Both the position numbers and the translations under genes were made by a program. The notes under the pieces are model-generated. The model saw only the letters and a program-made list of their open reading frames with translations. It searched no databases and was not told the DNA's origin. From assembly GCA_025454175.1 (NCBI GenBank), contig JALOOX010000006.1:1-64000 (forward strand): a stretch of 64,000 bases of DNA, written 5' to 3'. This DNA is from Syntrophobacteraceae bacterium (lineage in GTDB: Bacteria > Desulfobacterota > Syntrophobacteria > Syntrophobacterales > Syntrophobacteraceae). Shown here piece after piece: positions 1 to 8,283 of this stretch (the stretch's first letter is position 1; each line of letters opens with the position of its first letter).

Positions 1-44
1 GAAGCCCCGCTGATGACCATCCCGCATCCCTCAGTGCAACTGGG

Positions 45-1004
45 CTACTGCGAGTCCACCAGGCAAAGGATCGCTCCTTTCACGGCCTGAAGGACCTTGT
101 TGGCGTGGGAGCCCAGCAGGAACGGCTTGCGCTCGTGGAAGCTCTTCTTTCCCATGAGAACCATTTGGTACCGGGCCGATGCGATGTCATTGAGCAGGTC
201 CCGGGCGACACCTTCCTTGGTCGTTTCCACCCGAGTCTCGATATGCTTCTCGGGGACGCCGCGCTCCTTCAGCATTTCCTTGGCGTCGCTCATGAAGGCT
301 TCCACCTTGCGGATCCAGTCCGAGGCCCACTTCTCGATGCGAGACTGACGATCCTTCTGCTCCGTTGGGCCCAGGATATGGCCGTCGTCCCAGAATGTCG
401 GTGGAACTGGAGGCATGAGATGAAGGAACGTGTATTTCAGGCCGTCGATGGGTGCGATGAGCTCAGCGGCATACTGCGCCAGAGTCCGCGAATCAGGGCC
501 TCCCTCCAGGGCGACCAGAACTCGACGAGTCTGGTGAACCGGTGTATCCACTATCCACACCGCACGGTCCTTGGCGTATTGAGCCACCTTGCTCGACACG
601 CTTCCGATGAGAAGTCCCTCGAGGGTGTTGCGGCCTCTTCGACCCAGGGCGATGCTTCGAATCCCCGACTCCCTCGCCTCGGATATGATGTCCTGGCCGG
701 GGTCCATGCTGTCGAGCCTTGTTTTGAACTGGATGCGGTCTTCGGGAAAGCCGACTTCCAGAAGTCGGCGGCGCGTCTCCTCCAGAACGGTATGTCCCAC
801 CTTCTCCTGCTGCGCATAGGGCAGTCGGCAGGTTTCTTCAACCTCCCCGCACAACTCGCCGGGGAGAAGGCTCGCCAGCTGCTGAACACAATGAAGCACA
901 CTCAGATTGAGCTCTTTGTCATGCTTCAGGATATCTCCGAGAACGGAAACCGCCTCCAAGCCTCGCTCCGAACCGTCCACCGCCAACAGCAGCTTCTTTT
1001 CCAT
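45..1004 (-). CDS. Tandem universal stress protein (two UspA domains)
   Basis: A 319-residue cytoplasmic protein made of two UspA-like domains (about 1-156 and 163-319). Domain 1 carries the nucleotide-binding loop pattern G-x2-G-x9-G-S at residues 121-135 (GRRG...GS). Domain 2 has a similar GKKS...LLGS loop near its end. Tandem Usp proteins of about 300 residues are common; they bind ATP or act in stress adaptation, but the exact role here is unknown. I chose the ATG at 1004 because AAGGAGG lies at 1011-1017, six bases upstream. An ATG six codons further upstream has no such site. It is a single gene, with 156 bases separating its start from the end of the helicase gene. Confidence 0.9.
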   Translation of the reverse strand: MEKKLLLAVDGSERGLEAVSVLGDILKHDKELNLSVLHCVQQLASLLPGELCGEVEETCRLPYAQQEKVGHTVLEETRRRLLEVGFPEDRIQFKTRLDSMDPGQDIISEARESGIRSIALGRRGRNTLEGLLIGSVSSKVAQYAKDRAVWIVDTPVHQTRRVLVALEGGPDSRTLAQYAAELIAPIDGLKYTFLHLMPPVPPTFWDDGHILGPTEQKDRQSRIEKWASDWIRKVEAFMSDAKEMLKERGVPEKHIETRVETTKEGVARDLLNDIASARYQMVLMGKKSFHERKPFLLGSHANKVLQAVKGAILCLVDSQ

Positions 1005-1160
1005 GGCGTTCCTCCTTCGCAATCAGGTTTGTCGGACCCGTGACTCTACCCCTGTCAACGCTTCGAAGCCGTTCATCCGCAGTTGAGACGGCTCACTACC
1101 CCTTTCTGGATGCCCTTTTGCCGGGCCCATGGTCGATCGCTGAGTTTTTCAATCATATAA

Positions 1161-3122
1161 TCACTCGGAAGGCTTTTCGAAAACTCGCGAGTCCAGGAAC
1201 TTGTCCATGGGCTCCATCGAATCGATCAGCCGGAAGCGGGGGATGCTTTGAAGAAACAACTGTCCGTAGCTCTTGGCTCGCAGCCGCATATCGAAGATGG
1301 CCACCACCCCGCGATCGTGGGACGAACGGATCAGTCGCCCGACTCCCTGCTTCAGCTGAATGACCGCCCGGGGGACCTGGTACTGGTAGAAGGCGTTTCC
1401 GCCCTGTGCCGCCGCCCATTCCATCCGGGCCGCCGTGATGGGGTCGTCCGGGACTTCGAAGGGCAGCTTGTCGATCAGCAGGCAAGAGAGGGCCTCACCG
1501 GGAACGTCGATGCCCTGCCAGAAGGAGCTGGTGGCGAAGAGGACCGAATCGACCTTCTCCTTGAACTCGGCCAGCAAAGCGCGCTTGGCCTTCTGGCCCT
1601 GAACCAGGAGCGGATAGGGGAGTCGGCCCTGCAGCTGCCGATGGCATTCATGGAGGTTTCGATAACTGGTGAAAAGAAAGAGCGCCCGGCCCTTCGTCTT
1701 CTGGAGGATCCTCAGGGAGTCCTCCACCAGGGACGAGCAGAAGCTCGCTTCGTGAGGCAGCGGAAACCTGGAGGGGATATACAGGAGGGCCTGGTCCTCG
1801 TATGAGAATGGCGAGTGGAGAAGCACCTCACGGCGGTTGTCCGGAGCCCCGAGGGCTGACCGAAAGTACTCGAAAGTCCCCCCGACGCTCAAGGTCGCCG
1901 ACGTCATGACCACGGCGCTGGTTTTGGCGAACAGGTGCTCACGGACGATCCCCGAGACCTCGACGGGAGTGCCGTGAAGGGCCGCGCTGTTTGCGGTGAC
2001 CTCGGCCCAGTAGATCAGCGAGGAGTCCTTCTGATCCAGAAAGGACTGGAGACAATGGGCGAGCTCGAGGCTCCAGCCGTGACTGCTCTCGAGGGGAGGC
2101 CTGTCCTCCTTGAACCGTGAGACGATGGCGGCGATATGCTTGAGGGCTTCGATGATCGTTCCGCAGGCGCCGACGAAAGCCGTGCCCACCCTTTGGAGAT
2201 CCAGTCTGAACCTGCCCTGCTGCCCGGCGGATTTCCTGAGCTGGGCGGGAAGCAGCCGCTCCATGACCTCCAGGTGCTGAAGCGTCGTCTCAAGCTCCTG
2301 GAGGTCCCGGATCTTTCCGCCGTCCCTTTTGATCTCCCGGAGCAGATCTCTCCTGAGGTCGCCGAGGGTCCGGATATTGAACTGAAGGCCGAAGTGGAGA
2401 CCGATCACATCCTCCAGCTGGTGCGCCTCGTCAAAGACCACGGCCTGGTATTCCGGGATGACTTCGCCGTATCCCGCCCTCCGCACCGCCAGGTCGGCCA
2501 CGAAGAGGTGATGGTTGACGATCACCATGCGGGCCTGGGCCGCTTCGGCCCGAGCTTTCATGAGAAAGCAGCGGGCCTGCTCCTCGCAGTCCTGCCCCAG
2601 GCACTGCTCGCGGTTCGAGCTCACCTCGTCCCATGCGTGGAAGCGATCGGGCAGCCAGCCGGCTTCGGATCGATCCCCCGTGCGCGTGCGGCCGGCCCAC
2701 TCCTGAAGCTTCCTGAAAAGCCTGGCCTCGTCTCGATTCCAGAAGGTGGGCTGATAGGCGAATTCCTTGAACCGCCGTCGGCACAGGTAGTTCTTCCTGC
2801 CCTTGAGACAGACCACCTTGAGATTTGCAAACAGGTGCTTTCTCAGGAGAGGGATATCGTGATCCAGGATCTGGTCCTGGAGGGTCTTGGTGCCCGTGGA
2901 GACGATGACCTTCCTGCCGCTCGCGATGGCGGCGATGAGATAAGCCCAGGTCTTTCCGGTTCCCGTGCCGGCCTCCACCAGGAGCGGCCTGTCCTCATCC
3001 AGGCAGTCGCTTACGGCCTGCGCCATTTCCAGCTGGGCCGACCGAAACTCGAACCCCTGGATCTTCCCTGCCAGGAGTCCCTCGGGCCCAAAGTACTGCT
3101 CCATGTCCCTGGGAGCCATCAA
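1161..3122 (-). CDS. dinG: DinG/YoaA-type ATP-dependent DNA helicase
   Basis: A 653-residue superfamily 2 (XPD/DinG-like) helicase. Visible motifs are Walker A AGTGTGKT (51-58), four cysteines placed as in Fe-S helicases (C114, C174, C179, C185), the Walker B box DEAH (231-234), and C-terminal motifs SSFWQGIDVPG and QGVGRLIRSS (motif VI). Known members unwind DNA 5'-3' and resolve R-loops or damaged forks; the Fe-S cluster is inferred from the cysteine pattern. The start ATG overlaps the TGA of the upstream penicillin-binding protein gene (ATGA, 3119-3122), so the two are probably translationally coupled although functionally unrelated. Confidence 0.93.
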   Translation of the reverse strand: MMAPRDMEQYFGPEGLLAGKIQGFEFRSAQLEMAQAVSDCLDEDRPLLVEAGTGTGKTWAYLIAAIASGRKVIVSTGTKTLQDQILDHDIPLLRKHLFANLKVVCLKGRKNYLCRRRFKEFAYQPTFWNRDEARLFRKLQEWAGRTRTGDRSEAGWLPDRFHAWDEVSSNREQCLGQDCEEQARCFLMKARAEAAQARMVIVNHHLFVADLAVRRAGYGEVIPEYQAVVFDEAHQLEDVIGLHFGLQFNIRTLGDLRRDLLREIKRDGGKIRDLQELETTLQHLEVMERLLPAQLRKSAGQQGRFRLDLQRVGTAFVGACGTIIEALKHIAAIVSRFKEDRPPLESSHGWSLELAHCLQSFLDQKDSSLIYWAEVTANSAALHGTPVEVSGIVREHLFAKTSAVVMTSATLSVGGTFEYFRSALGAPDNRREVLLHSPFSYEDQALLYIPSRFPLPHEASFCSSLVEDSLRILQKTKGRALFLFTSYRNLHECHRQLQGRLPYPLLVQGQKAKRALLAEFKEKVDSVLFATSSFWQGIDVPGEALSCLLIDKLPFEVPDDPITAARMEWAAAQGGNAFYQYQVPRAVIQLKQGVGRLIRSSHDRGVVAIFDMRLRAKSYGQLFLQSIPRFRLIDSMEPMDKFLDSRVFEKPSE

Positions 3123-5560
3123 AACAGATCCGACTTGAAGAAGGATTCGGAAGGCGGGGGCTTGCGAGACCCCGAGGACGCCCGAGGAGAGAATTCATCC
3201 TGGGATGAAGTCCAGTCGTCTTCCTCCCCATCCTCTCCTTCCATGTCCGTTGGCGCACTGGTTGATCGCCGGTTGACCGGAGGCTCGCCATCGAATGCCG
3301 CGAAGACTCCTCCGCCCTCGTTGGAGCGGTAGATGTATCCGGAGCCCGGGTCCATCTTGGCGAGCACCACCCCGGAAGGAATCCTGAACGCCTGGACGGG
3401 CTCGTCCTTGAGGGTCTGCTCCATGAAGTTGAGCCATATGGGACAGGCGGCGCGTCCCCCCGTCTCGCCTTTTCCCAGGGACAGGTTGTGGTCATCGTAT
3501 CCGATCCACACCCCGGCCAGCAGGTTCGGGGTGTACCCCACGAACCAGGCGTCCTTCAGCTCGTTGGTGGTCCCCGTTTTGCCGGCGGCGGGCCGCCCCA
3601 GCTGCTTTGCCCTCTGTCCGGTTCCCTCCTCGACGACCCCTTGAAGCAGATGCGTCATGATATAGGCCGTCTGGGGTGAGATGACTTTTTCGCGCCGTGG
3701 CCGATGGTCTTCCAGTATATTGCCGCCGCGATCGTACACCTTGTCGATGAGGTAGGGCTCGACCCGCTCGCCCAGGTTGACGAACGGCGTATAGGCGGTG
3801 AGGAGCTCGGAGAGCGTCACGCCCGAAGCCCCCAGGGCCAGCGCGAGGGTCGGTGTGAGAGACGAGGTGATCCCGAGCCGCCTGGCGTAGCTGATGGCGT
3901 AGCTGGTCCCAATGTCGTCCAGGAGCTTGACCGTCACCACGTTGCGGGAATGGACCAGGGCCTTCCTCAGGGTGATGGGCCCCCAGAACTGGCGGTCGTA
4001 ATTGGAGGGCTTCCAGGGACCGCGGAGGCTGTGGTCGTCCCTGACGAAAGGCGAGTCGATCAGGATGGAGGCTTCGGTGTACCCCCGGTCCAGGGCCGCC
4101 GCGTAGATGATGGGCTTGAACGAGGAGCCCGGCTGGCGAACCGCCTGGGTGCATCGATTGAACTGGCTTTTCTGGAAGTCTCTCCCTCCCACCATGCTGA
4201 CCACCTGCCCGGTATCCGGGATGAGGGCCATGAGGGCTCCCTCCATGCCGGGGTCCTGCTCGAGGACCGTGGTCCAGGAATTCTCGTCCTCCTTCTTTTC
4301 CAGCCGGACCCGGATGACATCTCCCACCCGAAACATCCTGTCGGCCCGCCCCGCCGGGATCTTGGCCCATTCCCACCCCGAGGGCGGCAGCTTGCCGTAG
4401 GCGGAGCCCAGGTGAAGGATGCGCGTCCTCGTCTTGGGGTCGTAGCTCATGACCAGCGCCCCGGCGATGTTGTTGGCCGCGAGCGTCCCGTTTCGCTCGG
4501 ACAGGACCTTGACCGTGTTGTTCCATTCGTCCCTGGGGACGTTGGCATGAAGGCCCCTGTAACGCCGGTGCCGCTTGTCCAGCTCACGAAGCCCCTGGTC
4601 CAGGGCCTTCTGGGCGATGGCCTGGATCCGGGGAGCCAGGGTCGTGTACACCGTGAGCCCTTCCTTGTAGAGACCATCCTTCCCGTAACGGCTCTCGAGC
4701 TGGCGGCGGACCTCCTCGGTGAAGTGGTCCAGATCCTTGAGCGTCCACTGCCGGGGTCGGGCGAGCTTGATGGGCTCTGCCTGTGCCTTCTGCACATCCC
4801 CCGAGGTGGCCAGCCCGGATTCGAGCATCCTCTGGAGGACATAGCGCTGCCGCTCCAGGGCCGCCGGCATGTTGTGGGTCGGGGAGAACCGGCTCGGCGC
4901 CTTGGGCAGCCCCGCCAGAAGCGTCGACTCGGCAAGCGTCAGGTCCCGAGCATGCTTGTCGAAATAGGTCCTGGCAGCCGCCTCGACGCCGTACGCCCCG
5001 GAGCCGAAATAGATCTGGTTCAGGTAGAGAAAGAGGATTTCGTCCTTGCTGAGGGACCGGTCGATGCGATACGCCAGTATGGCTTCCTTCAGCTTCCGGA
5101 TCCAGGTCCGCTCCGGGGTGAGGAGGAGGGATTTGACCACCTGCTGGGTGATGGTACTCCCCCCCTGCACGATTTCCCCCGCCTGAATGTTCTTGAAAAG
5201 CGCCCGGACGACGCCCAGGAAGTCCACACCTCCGTGCTCGTAGAAGCGAACGTCCTCCGCAGCCAGAAATGCCTTGATGAGATGCGGAGGCAGGTCCGAG
5301 AGGGGGACCACGTAACGGCGCTCGATGAAGAATTCGCCCTGAAGGGAGCCGTCGGAAGCGTAGACCCGGGTCACCAGGGCGGGATGGTAGCTCTTGAGCG
5401 ACTGGGTGCTGGGAAGAGACCGGTCCAGCTGAATGAAGAACGCCAGCAGGGACAGTCCCGCCACCAGGACCACGCTCACCAGGGAAGCGAGCAGGACCAG
5501 GGTCACCCACCGGGCGGTGCTCGACTTCCGCTCTCGACTTCGACTTGTGTTTCGGGTCAT
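3119..5560 (-). CDS. mrcA: Class A penicillin-binding protein (PBP1A family)
   Basis: An 813-residue bifunctional peptidoglycan synthase. There is one N-terminal membrane anchor (about 20-45). A GT51 glycosyltransferase domain follows, with the AAEDVRFYEHGGVD motif near residue 100 and GGSTITQQVVK after it. The transpeptidase domain has SSFK (nucleophile Ser about 478), SRN (about 537) and KTGT (661-664). Such enzymes polymerise and cross-link glycan strands on the periplasmic face of the inner membrane. The C-terminal 60 residues are acidic and low-complexity. I prefer the ATG at 5560, which has GAGG nine bases upstream. The ATG at 5575 touches its only purine stretch and is the alternative. 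It overlaps the helicase gene by four bases. Confidence 0.93.
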   Translation of the reverse strand: MTRNTSRSRERKSSTARWVTLVLLASLVSVVLVAGLSLLAFFIQLDRSLPSTQSLKSYHPALVTRVYASDGSLQGEFFIERRYVVPLSDLPPHLIKAFLAAEDVRFYEHGGVDFLGVVRALFKNIQAGEIVQGGSTITQQVVKSLLLTPERTWIRKLKEAILAYRIDRSLSKDEILFLYLNQIYFGSGAYGVEAAARTYFDKHARDLTLAESTLLAGLPKAPSRFSPTHNMPAALERQRYVLQRMLESGLATSGDVQKAQAEPIKLARPRQWTLKDLDHFTEEVRRQLESRYGKDGLYKEGLTVYTTLAPRIQAIAQKALDQGLRELDKRHRRYRGLHANVPRDEWNNTVKVLSERNGTLAANNIAGALVMSYDPKTRTRILHLGSAYGKLPPSGWEWAKIPAGRADRMFRVGDVIRVRLEKKEDENSWTTVLEQDPGMEGALMALIPDTGQVVSMVGGRDFQKSQFNRCTQAVRQPGSSFKPIIYAAALDRGYTEASILIDSPFVRDDHSLRGPWKPSNYDRQFWGPITLRKALVHSRNVVTVKLLDDIGTSYAISYARRLGITSSLTPTLALALGASGVTLSELLTAYTPFVNLGERVEPYLIDKVYDRGGNILEDHRPRREKVISPQTAYIMTHLLQGVVEEGTGQRAKQLGRPAAGKTGTTNELKDAWFVGYTPNLLAGVWIGYDDHNLSLGKGETGGRAACPIWLNFMEQTLKDEPVQAFRIPSGVVLAKMDPGSGYIYRSNEGGGVFAAFDGEPPVNRRSTSAPTDMEGEDGEEDDWTSSQDEFSPRASSGSRKPPPSESFFKSDLF

Positions 5561-5634
5561 CTGATGTATCCTCATCCTTGCAGCCAGGTGGGCGAAGGCC
5601 TTTGCCAGGCTGCTTTCAGAAAACTCAAGTTGAA

Positions 5635-5642
5635 ATTATAAT
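5635..5642. promoter_or_regulatory. Overlapping -10 boxes of divergent promoters (mrcA / TrmO-like gene)
   Basis: The sequence ATTATAAT gives a consensus TATAAT on both strands (minus 5635-5640, plus 5637-5642) in the only intergenic gap between two divergent genes. The -35 regions are poor (TTTCAG for the plus strand at 5614-5619, nothing clear for the minus), so promoter use is inferred. Confidence 0.35.
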
Positions 5643-5735
5643 GCAAGGCTCGAATTTGAGCACCTAAATCTCGTACCGCCGCGTCCATATCTCGCACTGA
5701 GAAAGATGTTTCGTGCCGCACGGGAGGAGAATCTC

Positions 5736-6227
5736 ATGACTGACAGCATCGTCTATCGCCCGATCGGGATCATCCATTCACCCTACAAAACCCTGGAAGA
5801 TATGCCCATTCAGCCTGCCGGGGCCAAGGGCAAAGAGGGATTGATCATCGTCCGTCCCGAGTTTTCAAAAGGTTTGCGGGATATCGAGGGGTTCTCGCAC
5901 CTCTACATTCTCTATCATTTTCATCGGGTGAAGGAGACCCGCCTGGAGGTGACGCCATTTCTGGATTCGAAGTCCCACGGGGTTTTCGCGACCCGGGCGC
6001 CCGTCAGGCCCAACCCCATCGGTCTCTCCGTGGTTCGGTTGACGGGCCGCTCCGACAATGAGCTTCGCATCGTCAACGTGGACGTCCTGGACGGCACCCC
6101 GCTCCTGGACATCAAGCCCTACGTCCCGGAATTCGACGTTTTCAGGACCGACGCCGTCGGATGGCTCGAGCAATCAAGCAAGGCCGTGGCGAGCCACCGA
6201 TCCGACGACCGCTTCAGCGGGAGCTGA
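5736..6227 (+). CDS. trmO: TrmO/TsaA-family tRNA t6A37 methyltransferase-like protein
   Basis: A 163-residue protein matching the TsaA/YaeB (UPF0066) fold. It starts with YRPIGIIHSPYK, has the conserved GLRDIEGFSHLYILYHF segment, then RPNPIGLSVVRL and LDIKPYVPEFD. Characterised TrmO enzymes use S-adenosylmethionine to N6-methylate t6A37 in tRNA-Thr; archaeal and deltaproteobacterial homologues of this short length are less well studied, so the substrate is by family only. The ATG at 5736 is preceded by GGGAGGAG (5722-5729). The last 25 residues are polar and not conserved. It is monocistronic and divergent from mrcA. Confidence 0.82.
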   Translation: MTDSIVYRPIGIIHSPYKTLEDMPIQPAGAKGKEGLIIVRPEFSKGLRDIEGFSHLYILYHFHRVKETRLEVTPFLDSKSHGVFATRAPVRPNPIGLSVVRLTGRSDNELRIVNVDVLDGTPLLDIKPYVPEFDVFRTDAVGWLEQSSKAVASHRSDDRFSGS

Positions 6228-6477
6228 ATCTTGTGGAGGACGGTCCGCCGAGGCATTCGCACGCAGGCAAGCTCCCGACGGCCCCATTGATGTCATTGAC
6301 GGGCATAAAAGCGCTTCCAGCAGCGGCATGGTTTGTGATAGAGAGTATATCCGATAAGATACCGGTCTTGGGGTGCAGACCATTGGTGTGTGGAGTGACG
6401 TCGTCCCTGTCATGGGGGAGGGGCGGCGATTGAGCGGCGTGTGTTTCTTACAAATCATCTGTCACGGAGGTGTACTT

Positions 6478-6657
6478 ATGAGAAGATTACTTGGTTTGGC
6501 ATTATTAATCGGTTTCTTTGCCGTGTCGCTGGGCGGTTGTACCTGCGCTCGGAAAGAAGTCAAAAGTGAACCGCCTCCACCAGCGGCGGTAGAAAGGCCT
6601 GCTCCTCCTCCGGCCGAGCCGGTCAAGCCTGTTCCGCCCAAGAAAGACCGCAACTAG
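6478..6657 (+). CDS. Small proline-rich lipoprotein
   Basis: A 59-residue protein. A positively charged MRR start and hydrophobic segment lead to a lipobox LGGC (18-21), followed by a proline- and charge-rich tail with PPPP and PAPPPAEP stretches. It should be lipidated at Cys21; a second Cys at 23 is unusual. The strong SD GGAGG (6466-6470), seven bases before the ATG, supports translation. Proline-rich mini-lipoproteins often span periplasm or bind peptidoglycan, but no function is assigned here. A hairpin follows at 6668-6710. The next gene also encodes an exported cell-wall-type protein, which hints at an envelope role. Confidence 0.75.
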   Translation: MRRLLGLALLIGFFAVSLGGCTCARKEVKSEPPPPAAVERPAPPPAEPVKPVPPKKDRN

Positions 6658-6667
6658 ACCTAACGTC

Positions 6668-6710
6668 GGCGCCCTGTCTTGTCCTTGAATGCACCACCAG
6701 GCAGGGCGCC
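6668..6710 (+). terminator. Hairpin downstream of the small lipoprotein gene
   Basis: Perfect 9-bp arms GGCGCCCTG (6668-6676) and CAGGGCGCC (6702-6710) begin eleven bases after the stop codon. The stem is GC-rich but only a weak T-rich stretch follows (AATTTCC), so it may terminate inefficiently or stabilise the mRNA. Confidence 0.5.
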
Positions 6711-6811
6711 CGGAATTTCCGCTGATGGACGGAGCATGCCGATTGTTCCTGGACATGCTCGCAGAGTGAAACCAAAGGCACGACCAGCCTGCAGCTTCCG
6801 GCGGTATTGAG

Positions 6812-7564
6812 ATGCAAAGAAGGCTCAGGAACGAACACCCACTGGCGGCAACCATGATCTTGGCGCTCTGTTTCGGCCTTCTGGCCGCGAGCTGTGCCTC
6901 CCGTCCAATTGTCGGAACGAAGGGCGTGGCTTCCTTGAATGAAGCAGGTACGGCGGGCTCGGCCGTCGAGGCACAACCTGTTATGGCGTCTCCTCCCAGG
7001 CGGGCGAACTTCGGAGGAGAGGACAAGTCGCCGGATGCCCGGCGCGTTGCGGACTGGGTTTTAGATTTGGGCGACAATCGCGGACTGCCCTTCGCCATTG
7101 TCGATAAGACGGATGCGAAGGTCTTTGTGTTCTGCGCCGACGGGGAGCTTCTCGGTGCGGCCCCGGCCCTTCTGGGTCTTGCGCGCGGAGATGACACGGC
7201 TGCAGGTATCGGTGAGAGGCAGCTGTCGGAGATTCCTCCCAAGGACCGTACCACCCCCGCGGGCCGGTTCTTGGCGTCGCTGGGCCACAACTACCACGGA
7301 AAGGATATCCTCTGGGTCGACTACGATAATGCCATTTCCCTGCACCGGGTGGTGACGAACAACCCGAAGGAGCGCCGCCTGCAGCGACTGGCCACCCCGA
7401 CGCCCCTCGACAACCGCATTTCCTTTGGCTGCATCAATGTTCCGGAGCACTTTTACAATGACATCGTGAGACCGACGTTCACCGGGACGTACGGAGTCGT
7501 CTATGTGCTGCCGGAAACCCGCCCCCACGGTGAAGTTTTCACCTCCTATTACGACGTGGAATGA
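6812..7564 (+). CDS. L,D-transpeptidase (YkuD)-like exported protein
   Basis: A 250-residue protein with an N-terminal export signal ending in LLAASC (residues 22-27), probably a lipoprotein although the lipobox is not ideal. The C-terminal half carries a histidine (SLHRVV) followed by SFGCIN, matching the H...S-x-G-C-I catalytic signature of YkuD-type L,D-transpeptidases, which form 3-3 peptidoglycan cross-links or attach lipoproteins. The central part is not recognisable. The start is uncertain: no good SD precedes the ATG at 6812, and an internal ATG at 6854 just before the hydrophobic core is possible. It converges on the NuoG-like gene with a 20-base gap. Confidence 0.75.
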   Translation: MQRRLRNEHPLAATMILALCFGLLAASCASRPIVGTKGVASLNEAGTAGSAVEAQPVMASPPRRANFGGEDKSPDARRVADWVLDLGDNRGLPFAIVDKTDAKVFVFCADGELLGAAPALLGLARGDDTAAGIGERQLSEIPPKDRTTPAGRFLASLGHNYHGKDILWVDYDNAISLHRVVTNNPKERRLQRLATPTPLDNRISFGCINVPEHFYNDIVRPTFTGTYGVVYVLPETRPHGEVFTSYYDVE

Positions 7565-7584
7565 CGCGGCAGCTCGTCAGGGCA

Positions 7585-8271
7585 TCAGCGCATATGGCGG
7601 GAGCATTGAAATCCCTTGCCAAGCTCGCACCAGACGCAGGCGTCCTCGATGCCCGCCGTGATGGCGAGTTGAGCCTCGCAGTTGCCGCAAAGCCTTTCTT
7701 CCCCCGGCTTCATGATTCCGTTGCAGGGCGTGATGGCCATGGGGCAGTGGGCCGTGCAGAAGCCGCAGTTCCTGCACAGGTCGCGAATGCCCAGGGGATG
7801 CTGTACCCGCCGGTCGCGTCCCCTCCCCACGAATCCCAGGGAATTGGCATTGGCCATTTGCGAGCAATAGCGGACGCAGCGGCCGCACAGCACGCAATCG
7901 TCGTTTCTGAAAGGATACCGCACCTCCTTGACGCCGCAGCGCACGGCAATATCCTGGATGGCCCGGGAATTTGGGGCCTGGGCCACGAGGAGCTCGGCGA
8001 CGTTGCGCCTCAGCTTCATGACTTTTTCCGAATGGGCGCGGATGACCATGCCTTCCTCCACCCCCAGGGTGCAGGAGGTGGTGATCTTTGACTTGCCGTT
8101 GCTGACGAGCTCCACAATGCAAAGACGGCAAACCCCGATGTCCTTGATCAGCGGCATGTGGCAGAGATGGGGGATGCAGATGCCGAGCTCGACGGCGGCG
8201 TCCAGCACGCTGATTCCCTTGGGTACGCGCAGGGCTGCGCCATCAATGGTAAGCGATACATACTGCTGCAT
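7585..8271 (-). CDS. NuoG/HoxU-like iron-sulfur subunit (short, no catalytic domain)
   Basis: A 228-residue protein. A plant-type [2Fe-2S] ferredoxin domain (about 1-80, cysteines in GICIPHLCH and GVCRLC) is followed by a His/Cys-type linker. Next come two [4Fe-4S] motifs (CVLCGRCVRYC and CRNCGFCTAHC) and a cysteine-rich tail (CGNC...CVWC). This equals the N-terminal third of NuoG, HndD or HydA without the molybdopterin or H-cluster domain. It should relay electrons between the flavin subunit and an unidentified partner. AGGTGA lies six bases before the ATG. It is third in an E-F-G order operon, twelve bases after the NuoF-like gene. Confidence 0.85.
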   Translation of the reverse strand: MQQYVSLTIDGAALRVPKGISVLDAAVELGICIPHLCHMPLIKDIGVCRLCIVELVSNGKSKITTSCTLGVEEGMVIRAHSEKVMKLRRNVAELLVAQAPNSRAIQDIAVRCGVKEVRYPFRNDDCVLCGRCVRYCSQMANANSLGFVGRGRDRRVQHPLGIRDLCRNCGFCTAHCPMAITPCNGIMKPGEERLCGNCEAQLAITAGIEDACVWCELGKGFQCSRHMR

Positions 8272-8283
8272 ATTTTCACCTCA

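Noticed and set aside
3704-5641. Plus-strand frame of 645 codons opposite the PBP gene
   Set aside because: Antisense shadow of a strongly conserved gene; no ribosome site or motif.
6174-6458. Minus-strand frame after the TrmO-like gene
   Set aside because: No ribosome site or motif; it overlaps the end of a real gene antisense.
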